Origin: an uncultured Pseudomonadota bacterium
GTDB lineage: Bacteria > Pseudomonadota > Gammaproteobacteria > Burkholderiales > SG8-39
Reading direction: 5' to 3'
Assembly (NCBI GenBank): GCA_903909415.1
Contig: CAIVVS010000055.1
Coordinates: 1-64,000, forward strand
DNA: 64,000 nt
Shown: in pieces, positions 43,559 to 51,392 of the stretch
How positions within the stretch are numbered: the stretch's first letter is position 1
How the letters are laid out: the number at the start of each line of letters is the position of its first letter
Translations under genes and position numbers: made by a program
Notes under the pieces: model-generated
Seen by the model: the letters and a program-made list of their open reading frames with translations, nothing else
Told to the model about the DNA's origin: nothing
Database searches by the model: none

Positions 43559-45039
43559 CCACTCCGACTCCTTCCGGCGACCCGCTCGAATTCGTCGACA
43601 CCACCTTCCGCGACGGGCCGCACAGCCTGTGGGCGCAGAACGTCACCGTCGGCATGATGCTGCCGGTAGCCGAAACCCTGGACCAGGCCGGCTTCCGCGC
43701 GCTGGAGGTGATGGGCTCGGGCAACTTCAAGAAGTGCATCCGCGAACTCAAGGAGGACCCCTGGACCAAGCTCGACCTGCTGCGCGAGCGGGTGCGGGAC
43801 ACGCGCATGGCCTTCGTGATGCTGCCCAGCGTCACCACCTTCGACATCACGCCGCCCTCGGTGCTGCGGCTGTACGTCGAGCGGCTCGCCGCGCACGGCA
43901 TACGCCGCATGCACCTGATGGAATCGGCCAACGACATGGCCAACCGCATGCCCGAGATGGTGGCCACCATGCGCGAGGTCGGCATGGAGTCGGTGCTGGC
44001 GCTGGTGTATTCCATCTCGCCGCGCCATACCGACGAGTACTACGGCCGCAAGGCGCGCGAGGCCGCCGCACTGCGCCCGGACGTCCTCTACATCAAGGAC
44101 CCGGCCGGCCTGCTCACCCCCGAGCGGACGAAGACGCTGGTCCCGGCGGTGCTGGCCAATGCCGGCGGCGTCCCGGTGGAGATCCACAGCCACTGCACCA
44201 CCGGTCTCGCGCCGCTGTGCTACCTGGAGGCGATCAAGCTGGGCATACGCACGGTGCACACCGGCATCCCGCCGCTGGCCAACAGCGCTGCCCAGCCCTC
44301 GGTGTTCAACATCGCGAAGAACGCCGAGCTGCTGGGCCTGCGGCCCACGGTGGACCTGTCCCGCCTGCCCGAGGTGACGGCGCATTTCACCGCCATCGCG
44401 AAAAGCGAGGGCTTTCCGCTGGGCGCGCCGGTGGAGTACGACCTGTCGCAGTACCTGCACCACGTGCCCGGCGGCGTGATCTCCCACCTGCGCCACCAAC
44501 TCGGCCAGCTGGGCATGACCAGCCGCATGGACGAGGTGCTGGAGGAAGTGGCTCGGGTACGGGTCGAACTCGGCTACCCCATCATGGTCACGCCGTTCTC
44601 GCAGTTCGTCTCCAGCCAGGCGGCGCTGAACGTGATGCTGGGCGAGCGCTACAAGCAGGTGCCCGACGAGGTGATCCAGTTCGCGCTCGGCCACTGGGGC
44701 CGCGAAGCGGCCGAAGGCGTGGAGCCGGAGGTGAAGCAGCGCATCCTGGACCGGTCGCGGGCGCGGGAACTCGCCGCCTGGCGTCCGCCGCAGACGCCGC
44801 TGGAGGAAGTACGGCAGCGCCTGGGCGGCGCGGGCGTGTCGGACGACGAGCTGATCCTGCGCTTCCTCTCGCCCGTGGGCGAGATCGAGGCGATGCGCGC
44901 CGCCGGACCGCCCAAGGCCTACACCGTCGCGGACACGCCGCTGCTGCAGTTGATCAAGGAGCTCGACAAGCGACAGGACCTGCGTTCGGTGCATGTGCGC
45001 GTTGGCGACACCTCGGTCACCCTGCAACGCAACGGCTAG
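43555..45039 (+). CDS. Pyruvate carboxylase/oxaloacetate decarboxylase-type carboxyltransferase
   Basis: A 494-residue TIM-barrel protein of the DRE-metal family closest to carboxyltransferase domains of pyruvate carboxylase and oxaloacetate decarboxylase. Metal site elements are D15 in DTTFRDG and H211/H213 in EIHSHCTTG; K181 in YIKDPAGLL matches the carboxylated lysine. The helical domain has VTPFSQFVSSQAALNVMLG. The C-terminal 33 residues (from LLQLIKELDKRQDLRSVHVR) resemble the start of AccB, as does the partner gene's N-terminus. Since the partner lacks biotin's lysine, a biotin-independent lyase or transfer reaction is possible. It shares a CTAG stop with the convergent gene. Confidence 0.88.
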   Translation: MTTPTPSGDPLEFVDTTFRDGPHSLWAQNVTVGMMLPVAETLDQAGFRALEVMGSGNFKKCIRELKEDPWTKLDLLRERVRDTRMAFVMLPSVTTFDITPPSVLRLYVERLAAHGIRRMHLMESANDMANRMPEMVATMREVGMESVLALVYSISPRHTDEYYGRKAREAAALRPDVLYIKDPAGLLTPERTKTLVPAVLANAGGVPVEIHSHCTTGLAPLCYLEAIKLGIRTVHTGIPPLANSAAQPSVFNIAKNAELLGLRPTVDLSRLPEVTAHFTAIAKSEGFPLGAPVEYDLSQYLHHVPGGVISHLRHQLGQLGMTSRMDEVLEEVARVRVELGYPIMVTPFSQFVSSQAALNVMLGERYKQVPDEVIQFALGHWGREAAEGVEPEVKQRILDRSRARELAAWRPPQTPLEEVRQRLGGAGVSDDELILRFLSPVGEIEAMRAAGPPKAYTVADTPLLQLIKELDKRQDLRSVHVRVGDTSVTLQRNG

Positions 45040-45725
45040 GCAGCGGGTGCGTCCGCCAGCACCAGGTCGGCATAAGCGAACTGGTTGAGCGAGCTGTACC
45101 CGGCCACGCGGACCTCGATGGGGCGCGAGAACATCGGCCCGGCATGGCAGAAGGTATGGAACTCGCCGCGCTCGGCGCAGGGATCCACCTCCGGCGGCAA
45201 TTCCCCCAGCAGCTCCGCATCGAACTCGCGCCCGACGAACGATGCCGGCAGGCGCTTCTCGTCCACGCACGTCAGGGTGGCGCGCAGGCCGGCGGCCACC
45301 ATCTGCTGCGCCAGCGCCCGCGTGCCGTGCTCGCCGCACCAGATCGGGAACAGCGGCGCGATGCCGGTTCCTTCCAGCAGCTTCAGCCGGTAGTCACGTA
45401 TGTCGTCCAGGAACAGGTCGCCGAAGGCGATATGGGTGACGCCACGCGCATGCGCCGCGGACAGCGCCTCGCGTAGGCGCTGCTCGTAGGTGTCGTTAGG
45501 GCAGGGCCAGGGCAGCGACACCGCATGCAGCGGCAGCCCGGCGGAGAACGCCTGCGCCTCGACCAGTTCGCGCCGCACCTCATGCACCGCCACCCGGCCA
45601 GCGGTGTCGCTGAAGCTGGTCAGCAGGCCGGTCACCTCGACGCTGTCCATGCCGCGCAGGCAGTGCAGCGCCCAGGCGCTGTCCTTGCCGGAACTCCATG
45701 CCAGCAGGACCTGCTGCTTCACCAT
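45036..45725 (-). CDS. Dph6-like ATP-binding protein (DUF71, PP-loop)
   Basis: A 229-residue adenine-nucleotide alpha hydrolase-fold protein. The PP-loop SSGKDSAW is at residues 11-18 and the family block VTHIAFGDLFLDDIRDYR near the middle is that of diphthine-ammonia ligase and its bacterial relatives. These enzymes adenylate a carboxylate and form an amide with ammonia. Bacteria lack diphthamide, so the bacterial substrate is unknown. It overlaps the ornithine cyclodeaminase family gene by 7 bp in an operon with an enamidase, suggesting a linked small-molecule amide or amino-acid reaction. Confidence 0.85.
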   Translation of the reverse strand: MVKQQVLLAWSSGKDSAWALHCLRGMDSVEVTGLLTSFSDTAGRVAVHEVRRELVEAQAFSAGLPLHAVSLPWPCPNDTYEQRLREALSAAHARGVTHIAFGDLFLDDIRDYRLKLLEGTGIAPLFPIWCGEHGTRALAQQMVAAGLRATLTCVDEKRLPASFVGREFDAELLGELPPEVDPCAERGEFHTFCHAGPMFSRPIEVRVAGYSSLNQFAYADLVLADAPAA

Positions 45726-46696
45726 GCAGCCGTGGTACCGATGCCGTGCTTCCCTGCGATCGCCACCGCCAGCTCCGCCGCCACCAGGTCCTGTATCGCA
45801 ATCCCCAGCGATTTGAACAGCGTGAACTCCGCATCCGACGTCCGCCCCGGCAGCCGCCCGAGCAGCACCTCGCCCAGTTCCCCGCGTATGTGCTCCGGCC
45901 CCTTGATCCCGCCCTCGCGCACCGCGCCGAGGTAGTCGCCCGACTCGTTGATGGTGGACTCGCGCCGGTCCACGAACAGGCTGGCCGCGCCCATGCTCTC
46001 GGCGTCGATCTCGCGGTTGTTCGGGCCACTGGAGCCGACCGCGTTCACGTGGCAGCCGGGGGCGAACCAGCCACGTTTGGTGATCGGGTCGATGGACGCG
46101 GTCACGGTGCAAGCCACGTCCGCCCCGGCCAGCGCGCCCTCGATGGTCGGCGCGAACTCGCAGCCGAGTTCGTCGGCCAGCTGCTTTGCCTTGTCGGGCG
46201 TGCGGCCCCACAGCCGGTAGCTCGCATCCGGCAGCACGCAGCGCAGGGCGGCGATGTGCGCCCTGCCCTGCACCCCGGCGCCGATGATGGCCACGGTCTT
46301 CGCGCCCTTGCGCGCGAAGGTGCGCGTCGCCAGCGCCGACACCGCAGCGGTGCGTATCGAGGTCACCGCCGGCGCGTTCAGCACCGCAAGCAATTGGCCG
46401 TCGTGCCCGTCGTGCAGCAGCACCGCGCCCTGTATCGGGTCCAGGCCCGCGCGCGGGTTGTCCGGGTTCACCGCCATTTCCTTCAGGCCCCACAGGCGCG
46501 GCTCGGACAGGCGCAGCGCCGGCATGGTGGTCATCCAGTTGGGCGAACCGTCCGGCCGCACCCGCACCCGCAGCGGCTGGAAGAACTCGCCGCGCGCCAG
46601 GCCGCGGAACAGGCCGTCCATGGCCTCGATGCATTCCTTGTACGGCAGGCAGGCGGCGACGTCGGCCTGCGACAGCACGAGTATCGAGCGGCCCAT
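45719..46696 (-). CDS. Ornithine cyclodeaminase / mu-crystallin family protein
   Basis: A 325-residue NAD(P)-dependent enzyme of the ornithine cyclodeaminase family, which also includes ketimine reductases, alanine and lysine-type dehydrogenases. The nucleotide motif KTVAIIGAGVQGRAHIAAL is central, the substrate Lys is in LWGLKEMAVN near residue 72, and DPIQGAVLLHDGHDGQLLAVL and SIRTAAVSALA are family blocks. Cyclic imine reduction would fit ring-opening products of N-heterocycles. It lies between enamidase (9 bp) and the Dph6-like gene (overlap). Confidence 0.9.
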   Translation of the reverse strand: MGRSILVLSQADVAACLPYKECIEAMDGLFRGLARGEFFQPLRVRVRPDGSPNWMTTMPALRLSEPRLWGLKEMAVNPDNPRAGLDPIQGAVLLHDGHDGQLLAVLNAPAVTSIRTAAVSALATRTFARKGAKTVAIIGAGVQGRAHIAALRCVLPDASYRLWGRTPDKAKQLADELGCEFAPTIEGALAGADVACTVTASIDPITKRGWFAPGCHVNAVGSSGPNNREIDAESMGAASLFVDRRESTINESGDYLGAVREGGIKGPEHIRGELGEVLLGRLPGRTSDAEFTLFKSLGIAIQDLVAAELAVAIAGKHGIGTTAAW

Positions 46697-46705
46697 GTCC
46701 CCTCC

Positions 46706-47953
46706 TCAGCCGCGCGTGGTGCGGTCGCCGCCGGCCGCCGAACCCAGCGCGGACAGCCAGCCGGGATTGCAGCAGGACCACAGCCCGGGCTTGGCCGGCG
46801 GCGGGGTCTGGCGGCTGCCGTGGCGCACCACCAGCTCGCCGTCGATCATGATCTGCGCGATGCCGGGGATGTCGCCGTGCGCGAGGCTCTCGGAGAGTTT
46901 GCTGCCGGGCGAACCCTGGATCGGGCCGGCCACCAGCAGGTCCGCGGGGCGACCGATGTCGAGGATGCCGACGTCCAGCCCGTGGGCGCGCGCGGTGTTG
47001 CCGGTGGCGACCGCGATCGCCACCGCCGGCGGCAGCTCGCACACGCCGGCCAGGTACTGGATGTTGCGCCACATGCCGCGCGGGATCACGCCGGTGCCGC
47101 CGGGCGTGTCCGTGCCCATCACCAGGCGCGCGAGGTCCTTGTTCTTCGCCAGGCGCGTCACCGCGCGCAGCGTGGACTTGTCGTTGGCCGAGGAACACAC
47201 CTCCAGCGCGAAGCGGGTGTTGTCCACCACCTGGTCCAGGTCCTCGTCGGACATGGGAATGGGGCCGCCGCTGACATGCGCCGCCACGTCCGGCTGCAGC
47301 CATTCCAGCGTGCGGTAGCCGCACATCACGCTGGCGCCGGAACGCGACACGCCGCCGGTGTGCACCTTCACCCGGATGCCGCGTTCGTGGAGCTGGCGTA
47401 CGTAGCGCTGCGCCTCCTCCTTGTGCGCATCATCCAGCGGGTAGAACAGGAACTTCGCGTACTTCGTGCCGTTGGCGGCGAGCCGGTCGAAGTGCGACTC
47501 GGTCATGCCCGGCACCAGGATCACCGTGCCCGCGACCAGCTTCACCCCGCTCCAGCGCACCCGGCCGGTGGTGTTGGCGGTGACGATGGCGATCGAGGTG
47601 ACGAGCTCGGGCGTGAGCGCGTTGTAGTTCAGCCCGGGAATGTGCAGCTCGCAGGCCGACACCATGCTGGTGGTGCCGCCATGCAGGTAGTTGCCTATCC
47701 AGCCGATCGCATCCTGCGTCGGCGTCCACTCGCCGAACACCGGGTGCACGTGGCCGTCCACCAGGCCGGGCAGCACCGCGCCGCCCTGCGCGTCGATGCG
47801 CTGGTCCACCTTGCCATCGGCCACCTGCTCGGCCGGCGGGTTGAAGGCCGCGATGGTGGTGCCGTCCACCAGCAGGGACGTCACGTCCGCCATGGGCCTG
47901 GCGATGTCACCGGTGAAGCACTCGCCGATGTTGTGGATCAGGGTCTTGGCCAT
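46706..47953 (-). CDS. Amidohydrolase, enamidase-like
   Basis: A 415-residue amidohydrolase closely resembling enamidase, which hydrolyses 6-oxotetrahydronicotinate to 2-formylglutarate and ammonia in anaerobic nicotinate fermentation. Metal motif DGHVHP has H68 and H70; other blocks are LHGGTTSMVSACELHIPG, KVHTGGVSRSG, AAHVSGGPIP and GTDTPGGTGVIPRG, followed by the DIPGIAQIMIDGE ending. The start is the ATG at 47953. It is the first gene of the minus-strand operon and divergent from an IclR regulator 45 bp away. The fold and subfamily are well supported, the substrate is inferred. Confidence 0.88.
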   Translation of the reverse strand: MAKTLIHNIGECFTGDIARPMADVTSLLVDGTTIAAFNPPAEQVADGKVDQRIDAQGGAVLPGLVDGHVHPVFGEWTPTQDAIGWIGNYLHGGTTSMVSACELHIPGLNYNALTPELVTSIAIVTANTTGRVRWSGVKLVAGTVILVPGMTESHFDRLAANGTKYAKFLFYPLDDAHKEEAQRYVRQLHERGIRVKVHTGGVSRSGASVMCGYRTLEWLQPDVAAHVSGGPIPMSDEDLDQVVDNTRFALEVCSSANDKSTLRAVTRLAKNKDLARLVMGTDTPGGTGVIPRGMWRNIQYLAGVCELPPAVAIAVATGNTARAHGLDVGILDIGRPADLLVAGPIQGSPGSKLSESLAHGDIPGIAQIMIDGELVVRHGSRQTPPPAKPGLWSCCNPGWLSALGSAAGGDRTTRG

Positions 47954-47986
47954 GGGAAGTCCGGTCGTGGTGGTGGAGGGGATCGC

Positions 47987-47999
47987 TACAATGATGCCA
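47987..47999 (+). promoter_or_regulatory. Probable leaderless promoter (-10 TACAAT)
   Basis: TACAAT ends six bases before the ATG of the IclR-type regulator; no ribosome site is present. The same geometry occurs at 3129 and 8655. The divergent enamidase promoter must share this 45-bp spacer. Confidence 0.5.
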
Positions 48000-48706
48000 T
48001 GCCCGAAATCTCCAAGACCGCCGACCAGACCCTGCTGGTGCTGGAAGCCGTTGCGCTGCGCGGCCCGGTGACCGCGACCGAACTGGCGCGTTCGCTCAAG
48101 CTCGCGCGCACCATCGTCAACCGGTCGCTCGCCACGCTCAAGCGGCGCGGCTACGTGCGGCGCGTGGCCGCCGGCTACCTCCCGGGCGTGGCGCTGCTGA
48201 ACATCGCCGAGCGCGTGTCGCCCGACCTGCTGGTGCCGGCGCGCCCGTTGCTGGCGAAGCTGGCCGCCGAGTTCGGCGAGACCTTCATGCTCAACGTGCC
48301 CGATGGCGGGGACGCGGTGCAGATCGCGCAGGTAGTGGGCGACAAGCACTTCGTGCGGGTGGAACTGACGCGGGGCTTCCGCCACCCGCTGGTGCAGGGC
48401 GCAAGCGGGCGCGCCATCCTCGCCTATCTCGATGATCCAATTCAGGAAAGGCTGGTTGCGGCAGTGCCGCGCCCGGCCGAGTTGCGGCGCGAGCTGGCGA
48501 AGGTCCGCAAGCTCGGCGTGGCCACCTCGCATGACGAGCTGTCCGCCGGGGTATGGGGCATGTCGGTGCCGGTGCGCTCGGCCGGCGAGGTGCTGGCCAG
48601 CATAGGCGTGGTGGTGCGCATGGCCCGCTCCGGGGAATTGCCGCGCTTCTTGCCGGCGATGAAGCGCGCGGCGCAGGCGCTGGCACGACCCGCTGCACAA
48701 GGCTGA
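47999..48706 (+). CDS. IclR family transcriptional regulator
   Basis: A 235-residue regulator. The N-terminal winged helix (about residues 5-65) contains VTATELARSLKLARTIVNRS and RGYVRRVAAGYLPG, and the effector-binding IclR domain occupies residues 75-230 with the GRAILAYL block. IclR proteins usually control neighbouring aromatic or organic-acid catabolic genes. It is divergent from the enamidase operon and probably regulates it; the gene after it (M29-like) is also a candidate, since a perfect 16-bp inverted repeat follows its stop codon. Confidence 0.88.
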   Translation: MPEISKTADQTLLVLEAVALRGPVTATELARSLKLARTIVNRSLATLKRRGYVRRVAAGYLPGVALLNIAERVSPDLLVPARPLLAKLAAEFGETFMLNVPDGGDAVQIAQVVGDKHFVRVELTRGFRHPLVQGASGRAILAYLDDPIQERLVAAVPRPAELRRELAKVRKLGVATSHDELSAGVWGMSVPVRSAGEVLASIGVVVRMARSGELPRFLPAMKRAAQALARPAAQG

Positions 48707-48717
48707 GCCCGCTCCAC

Positions 48718-48760
48718 GTCCGGATATCGGACGTCCGTGACCGGCGTCCGATATCCGGAC
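48718..48760. promoter_or_regulatory. Perfect 16-bp inverted repeat before the M29-like gene
   Basis: Arms GTCCGGATATCGGACG (48718-48733) and CGTCCGATATCCGGAC (48745-48760) are exact reverse complements around 11 bases. Each arm is itself nearly palindromic around ATAT. There is no T-run, and a TATCAT -10 candidate follows at 48789, so an operator upstream of a promoter is more likely than a terminator. Confidence 0.6.
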
Positions 48761-48843
48761 GCCCATGTCCGGCGCCACGCGCCGCGACTATCATGGTTCC
48801 GCAACAGCCCGCCGACACACCGTCGTCCGCATGCGGAGGCACC

Positions 48844-50061
48844 GTGCCCGACCAGCAGCGCCGCGTCTTCGATCCCTTCGCCATCCCCGGCCACCAGGGC
48901 CTGACCCCCACGCACACGCTGGACTGGGACGCGATCGCGCGCAAGCTGGTGCGCGATTCGCTGAAGCTGGGCCGCCATGAGCGCGTGATCATCTCGGCCG
49001 ATCCCTACTTCGGTGGCGCCGCGCTGGACGCGGTGCGCTGCGAGGTGCAGCGCGCGCGCGGCATCGAGCTCGCCACCATCCTGCACTGGACGCCGGAAGT
49101 CGCGAAGCTGCGCGCCACCAACGGCCGCAAGCCCGACCCCGAGGATGACGCCGCCGAGACCCAAGCCATGCGCGAGCTGTTCGCGGTGGCCGACGTGTTC
49201 ATCCTGATGATGAACGACCGACGCGGGCGGCGCACGCTCGCCACCTCGCAGTCCGACCAGGTGGTGGACGGCTGGAAGAAGGGCCGCTCGGTGCACCTGC
49301 ACTGGTTTCACGACCCGGCCATCACCGACCCGGCGCACCCGGTGAACCTCGCGCTGGACCGCATGAACCAGGAGGCGGTGGTCGACCTCGACTACCCCAA
49401 GCTCGCCGCCCACATGGCCGGCCTGGCTGCCGCGATGCGCGGGCGCACGCTGCGCCTGACCGACACCCACGGCACGGACCTGCGCTTCACCGCCGGCACG
49501 CACTTCCACCAGAACACCGGCGACGCCTCGCGCGAGCGAATGGCGGCCATGGTGTCGGGCCGCGACCGCGAGGAGGAGATCCCCGCCGGCAGCCTGCGCA
49601 CCATCCCGCACCCGGACAGCGCCGAGGGCGTGCTGGTGTTCCCGGCCACGCGCGACGGCGAGTCGCCGGCGCTGGGGCGCGGCATGGACTGCGCGCCCTT
49701 CGCGCGCGACGGCCTGCGCTTCGAGTTCCGCGCCGGCCGCATCGTGCGCGTCACCACCGGTGGCGACCAGAAGCTGCTCGACGAACTGTGGGCGAAGGAA
49801 TCCGGCGACAAGGACCGGCTGGGCGAGCTGGTGCTGGGCTGCAACCCGCTGCTGCGCCCCGTGCCCGGCTCGGGCTTCCATCCGCACTACGGTTTCGGGG
49901 CCGGCGTGGTGCGCCTGATCCTCGGAGACAACACGCTCTCGGGCGGCGACTACCGCTCCAGCTTCCACCGCTGGCTGATGTGGGGCGACGCGACACTGGA
50001 GGCCGACGGCGTGCCGCTGGTGGCCGGCGGCGAGCTGCTGCGCCCGCCCGTCCCGGGCTGA
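48844..50061 (+). CDS. M29 aminopeptidase / 2,5-dihydroxypyridine dioxygenase (NicX)-like metalloprotein
   Basis: A 405-residue protein of the M29 metallopeptidase fold, a group that also contains the ring-cleaving enzyme NicX of nicotinate degradation. Family elements are LRLTDTHGTDLRF, IPHPDSAEGVLVFPA, LGELVLGCNPLLRP and the C-terminal GFHPHYGFGAGVVRLILGDN. Near the end, where NicX has a His-Leu-Asp metal motif, it reads FHRWLMWGD, so a ligand may differ. The start is GTG at 48844 with GGAGG before it; an ATG at 48793 overlaps the probable -10 box. It precedes a Bug gene. Confidence 0.78.
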   Translation: MPDQQRRVFDPFAIPGHQGLTPTHTLDWDAIARKLVRDSLKLGRHERVIISADPYFGGAALDAVRCEVQRARGIELATILHWTPEVAKLRATNGRKPDPEDDAAETQAMRELFAVADVFILMMNDRRGRRTLATSQSDQVVDGWKKGRSVHLHWFHDPAITDPAHPVNLALDRMNQEAVVDLDYPKLAAHMAGLAAAMRGRTLRLTDTHGTDLRFTAGTHFHQNTGDASRERMAAMVSGRDREEEIPAGSLRTIPHPDSAEGVLVFPATRDGESPALGRGMDCAPFARDGLRFEFRAGRIVRVTTGGDQKLLDELWAKESGDKDRLGELVLGCNPLLRPVPGSGFHPHYGFGAGVVRLILGDNTLSGGDYRSSFHRWLMWGDATLEADGVPLVAGGELLRPPVPG

Positions 50062-50104
50062 ACCCACGAATGCGCCACACCGTCCCACCACGAGGAGGTA
50101 ACAC

Positions 50105-51097
50105 ATGATGCACGCACCGAAGCGCACCATCCTGTCCGCCGTCCTCGCCGCCGCAGCGGCGCTGGCGCCGATGTATGCCACCGCCCAGGCCTTCCCGGTG
50201 CCCGGCAAGCCGATACGCATCGTCGTGCCCTTCCCGCCCGGCGGGCAGACCGACGTCTACGCGCGCCTGGTCGCGCAGCGCCTCGCCGAGCCTCTGGGCG
50301 GCGTGTCCGTGGTGGTGGAGAACAAGCCCGGCGGCAACACCACGCTGGGCGCGGCCGACGTGGCGCGCGCGCCGGCCGACGGCCATGCGCTGCTGTTCAT
50401 CAACCCGGCCGCCATGACCCAGCTGCCGCACCTGGTGTCGAAGATGCCCTTCGACCCGATGAAGGACTTCACGCCGGTCATCCAGTTCGTGCGCACCACG
50501 GTCGTCCTGGTGGCCCATCCCTCGGTGCCGGTGTCCAGCGTGCGCGAGCTGGTCGCCTACGCCAAGGCGAACCCGGGCAAGCTGAACTACGCCTCCTGGG
50601 CGCAGGGCTCGAGCTCGCACCTGTATGCGGAGATGCTCAAGCTGCAGGCCGGCATCGACCTGCTGCACGTGCCCTACAAGGGCACCACCGACGCGATGCG
50701 CGACCTGCTGGGCGGACAGGTGCAGCTGATGTTCGACGGCCTGGCCACCGCGACCGCCAACACCCGGGCGAACCGGGTGAAGGCGCTGGGCATCGCCGAC
50801 ACGCAGCGCAGCGGCGCGCTGCAGGAGGTGCCGACCTTCTCCGAGCAGGGCGTGAACGGCATCGACATCGCCAGCTGGATCGGCTTCTTCGGCCCGGCCG
50901 GCATGCCCGCCGCCACCACCGCGCGCCTGAACGCGGAGCTGCTGCGCGTGCTGCGCCAGCCCGACGTCGCCGAGCTGATCCGCAAGGGCGGCAACGAGCC
51001 GGCCGGCGGCACGCCCGAGGAATTCGCCCGCGCGGTGCGCGAGCAGAGCGACACCTGGGGCAAGGTGATACGCCACATCGGGTTGAAGCTCGACTGA
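50105..51097 (+). CDS. Bug/TctC family tripartite tricarboxylate receptor
   Basis: A 330-residue periplasmic receptor; the signal peptide ends YATAQA near residue 28. Family blocks are KPIRIVVPFPPGGQTDVYAR, VVVENKPGGNTTLGAAD, APADGHALLFI and HVPYKGTTDAMRDLLGGQV. A strong CGAGGAGGTAACAC ribosome site precedes the start. It lies 43 bp after the M29/NicX-like gene in the same direction, so the two likely form an uptake-and-degradation unit. A REP cluster follows. Confidence 0.93.
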   Translation: MMHAPKRTILSAVLAAAAALAPMYATAQAFPVPGKPIRIVVPFPPGGQTDVYARLVAQRLAEPLGGVSVVVENKPGGNTTLGAADVARAPADGHALLFINPAAMTQLPHLVSKMPFDPMKDFTPVIQFVRTTVVLVAHPSVPVSSVRELVAYAKANPGKLNYASWAQGSSSHLYAEMLKLQAGIDLLHVPYKGTTDAMRDLLGGQVQLMFDGLATATANTRANRVKALGIADTQRSGALQEVPTFSEQGVNGIDIASWIGFFGPAGMPAATTARLNAELLRVLRQPDVAELIRKGGNEPAGGTPEEFARAVREQSDTWGKVIRHIGLKLD

Positions 51098-51160
51098 TGG
51101 CGGCCTCAGCATCACGGAGAACGCGGGCTGCCGGTGGCGCGGCGGTGGTTGAACGACGCT

Positions 51161-51326
51161 GGATTCCCGCTTTCGCGGGAATGACCGGACTACGGGGCGA
51201 TGCGCCGCATCGGATTGAACCAGAGTCGGTTGCGAACCCGATAGCACCGTCGCTCCCGCGAAAGCGGGAGCCCATTGGCGTACCGGTTGTTCGACGACAC
51301 TGGATTCCTGCTTTCGCGGGAATGAC
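51161..51326. repeat. REP-like palindrome cluster B (three elements)
   Basis: Three hairpins of the TCATTCCCGC-GAAA-GCGGGAATCC type or its complement lie at 51161-51185, 51252-51272 (with diverged arms GCTCCCGC/GCGGGAGC, compensatory changes preserving the stem) and 51302-51326. They fill most of the 295-bp gap between the Bug and VOC genes. I see no gene in the gap. Confidence 0.8.
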
Positions 51327-51392
51327 GGCACCTTGCAACGTGGCCGTACCGGCGATACGGCTGCACCTCGCGGTCGAAAGGAAACCCTAGCC

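Noticed and set aside
46706..47953. Dihydroorotase or hydantoinase
   Set aside because: The motif series HVHP, KVHTGGVS, HVSGGP and GTDTPGGTG fits enamidase better, and the carboxylated-lysine pattern of hydantoinases was not seen.
45698..48706. Very long plus-strand open frame over the enamidase and cyclodeaminase genes
   Set aside because: Only its last 235 codons (IclR) look like protein; the rest is antisense to three clear minus-strand genes.
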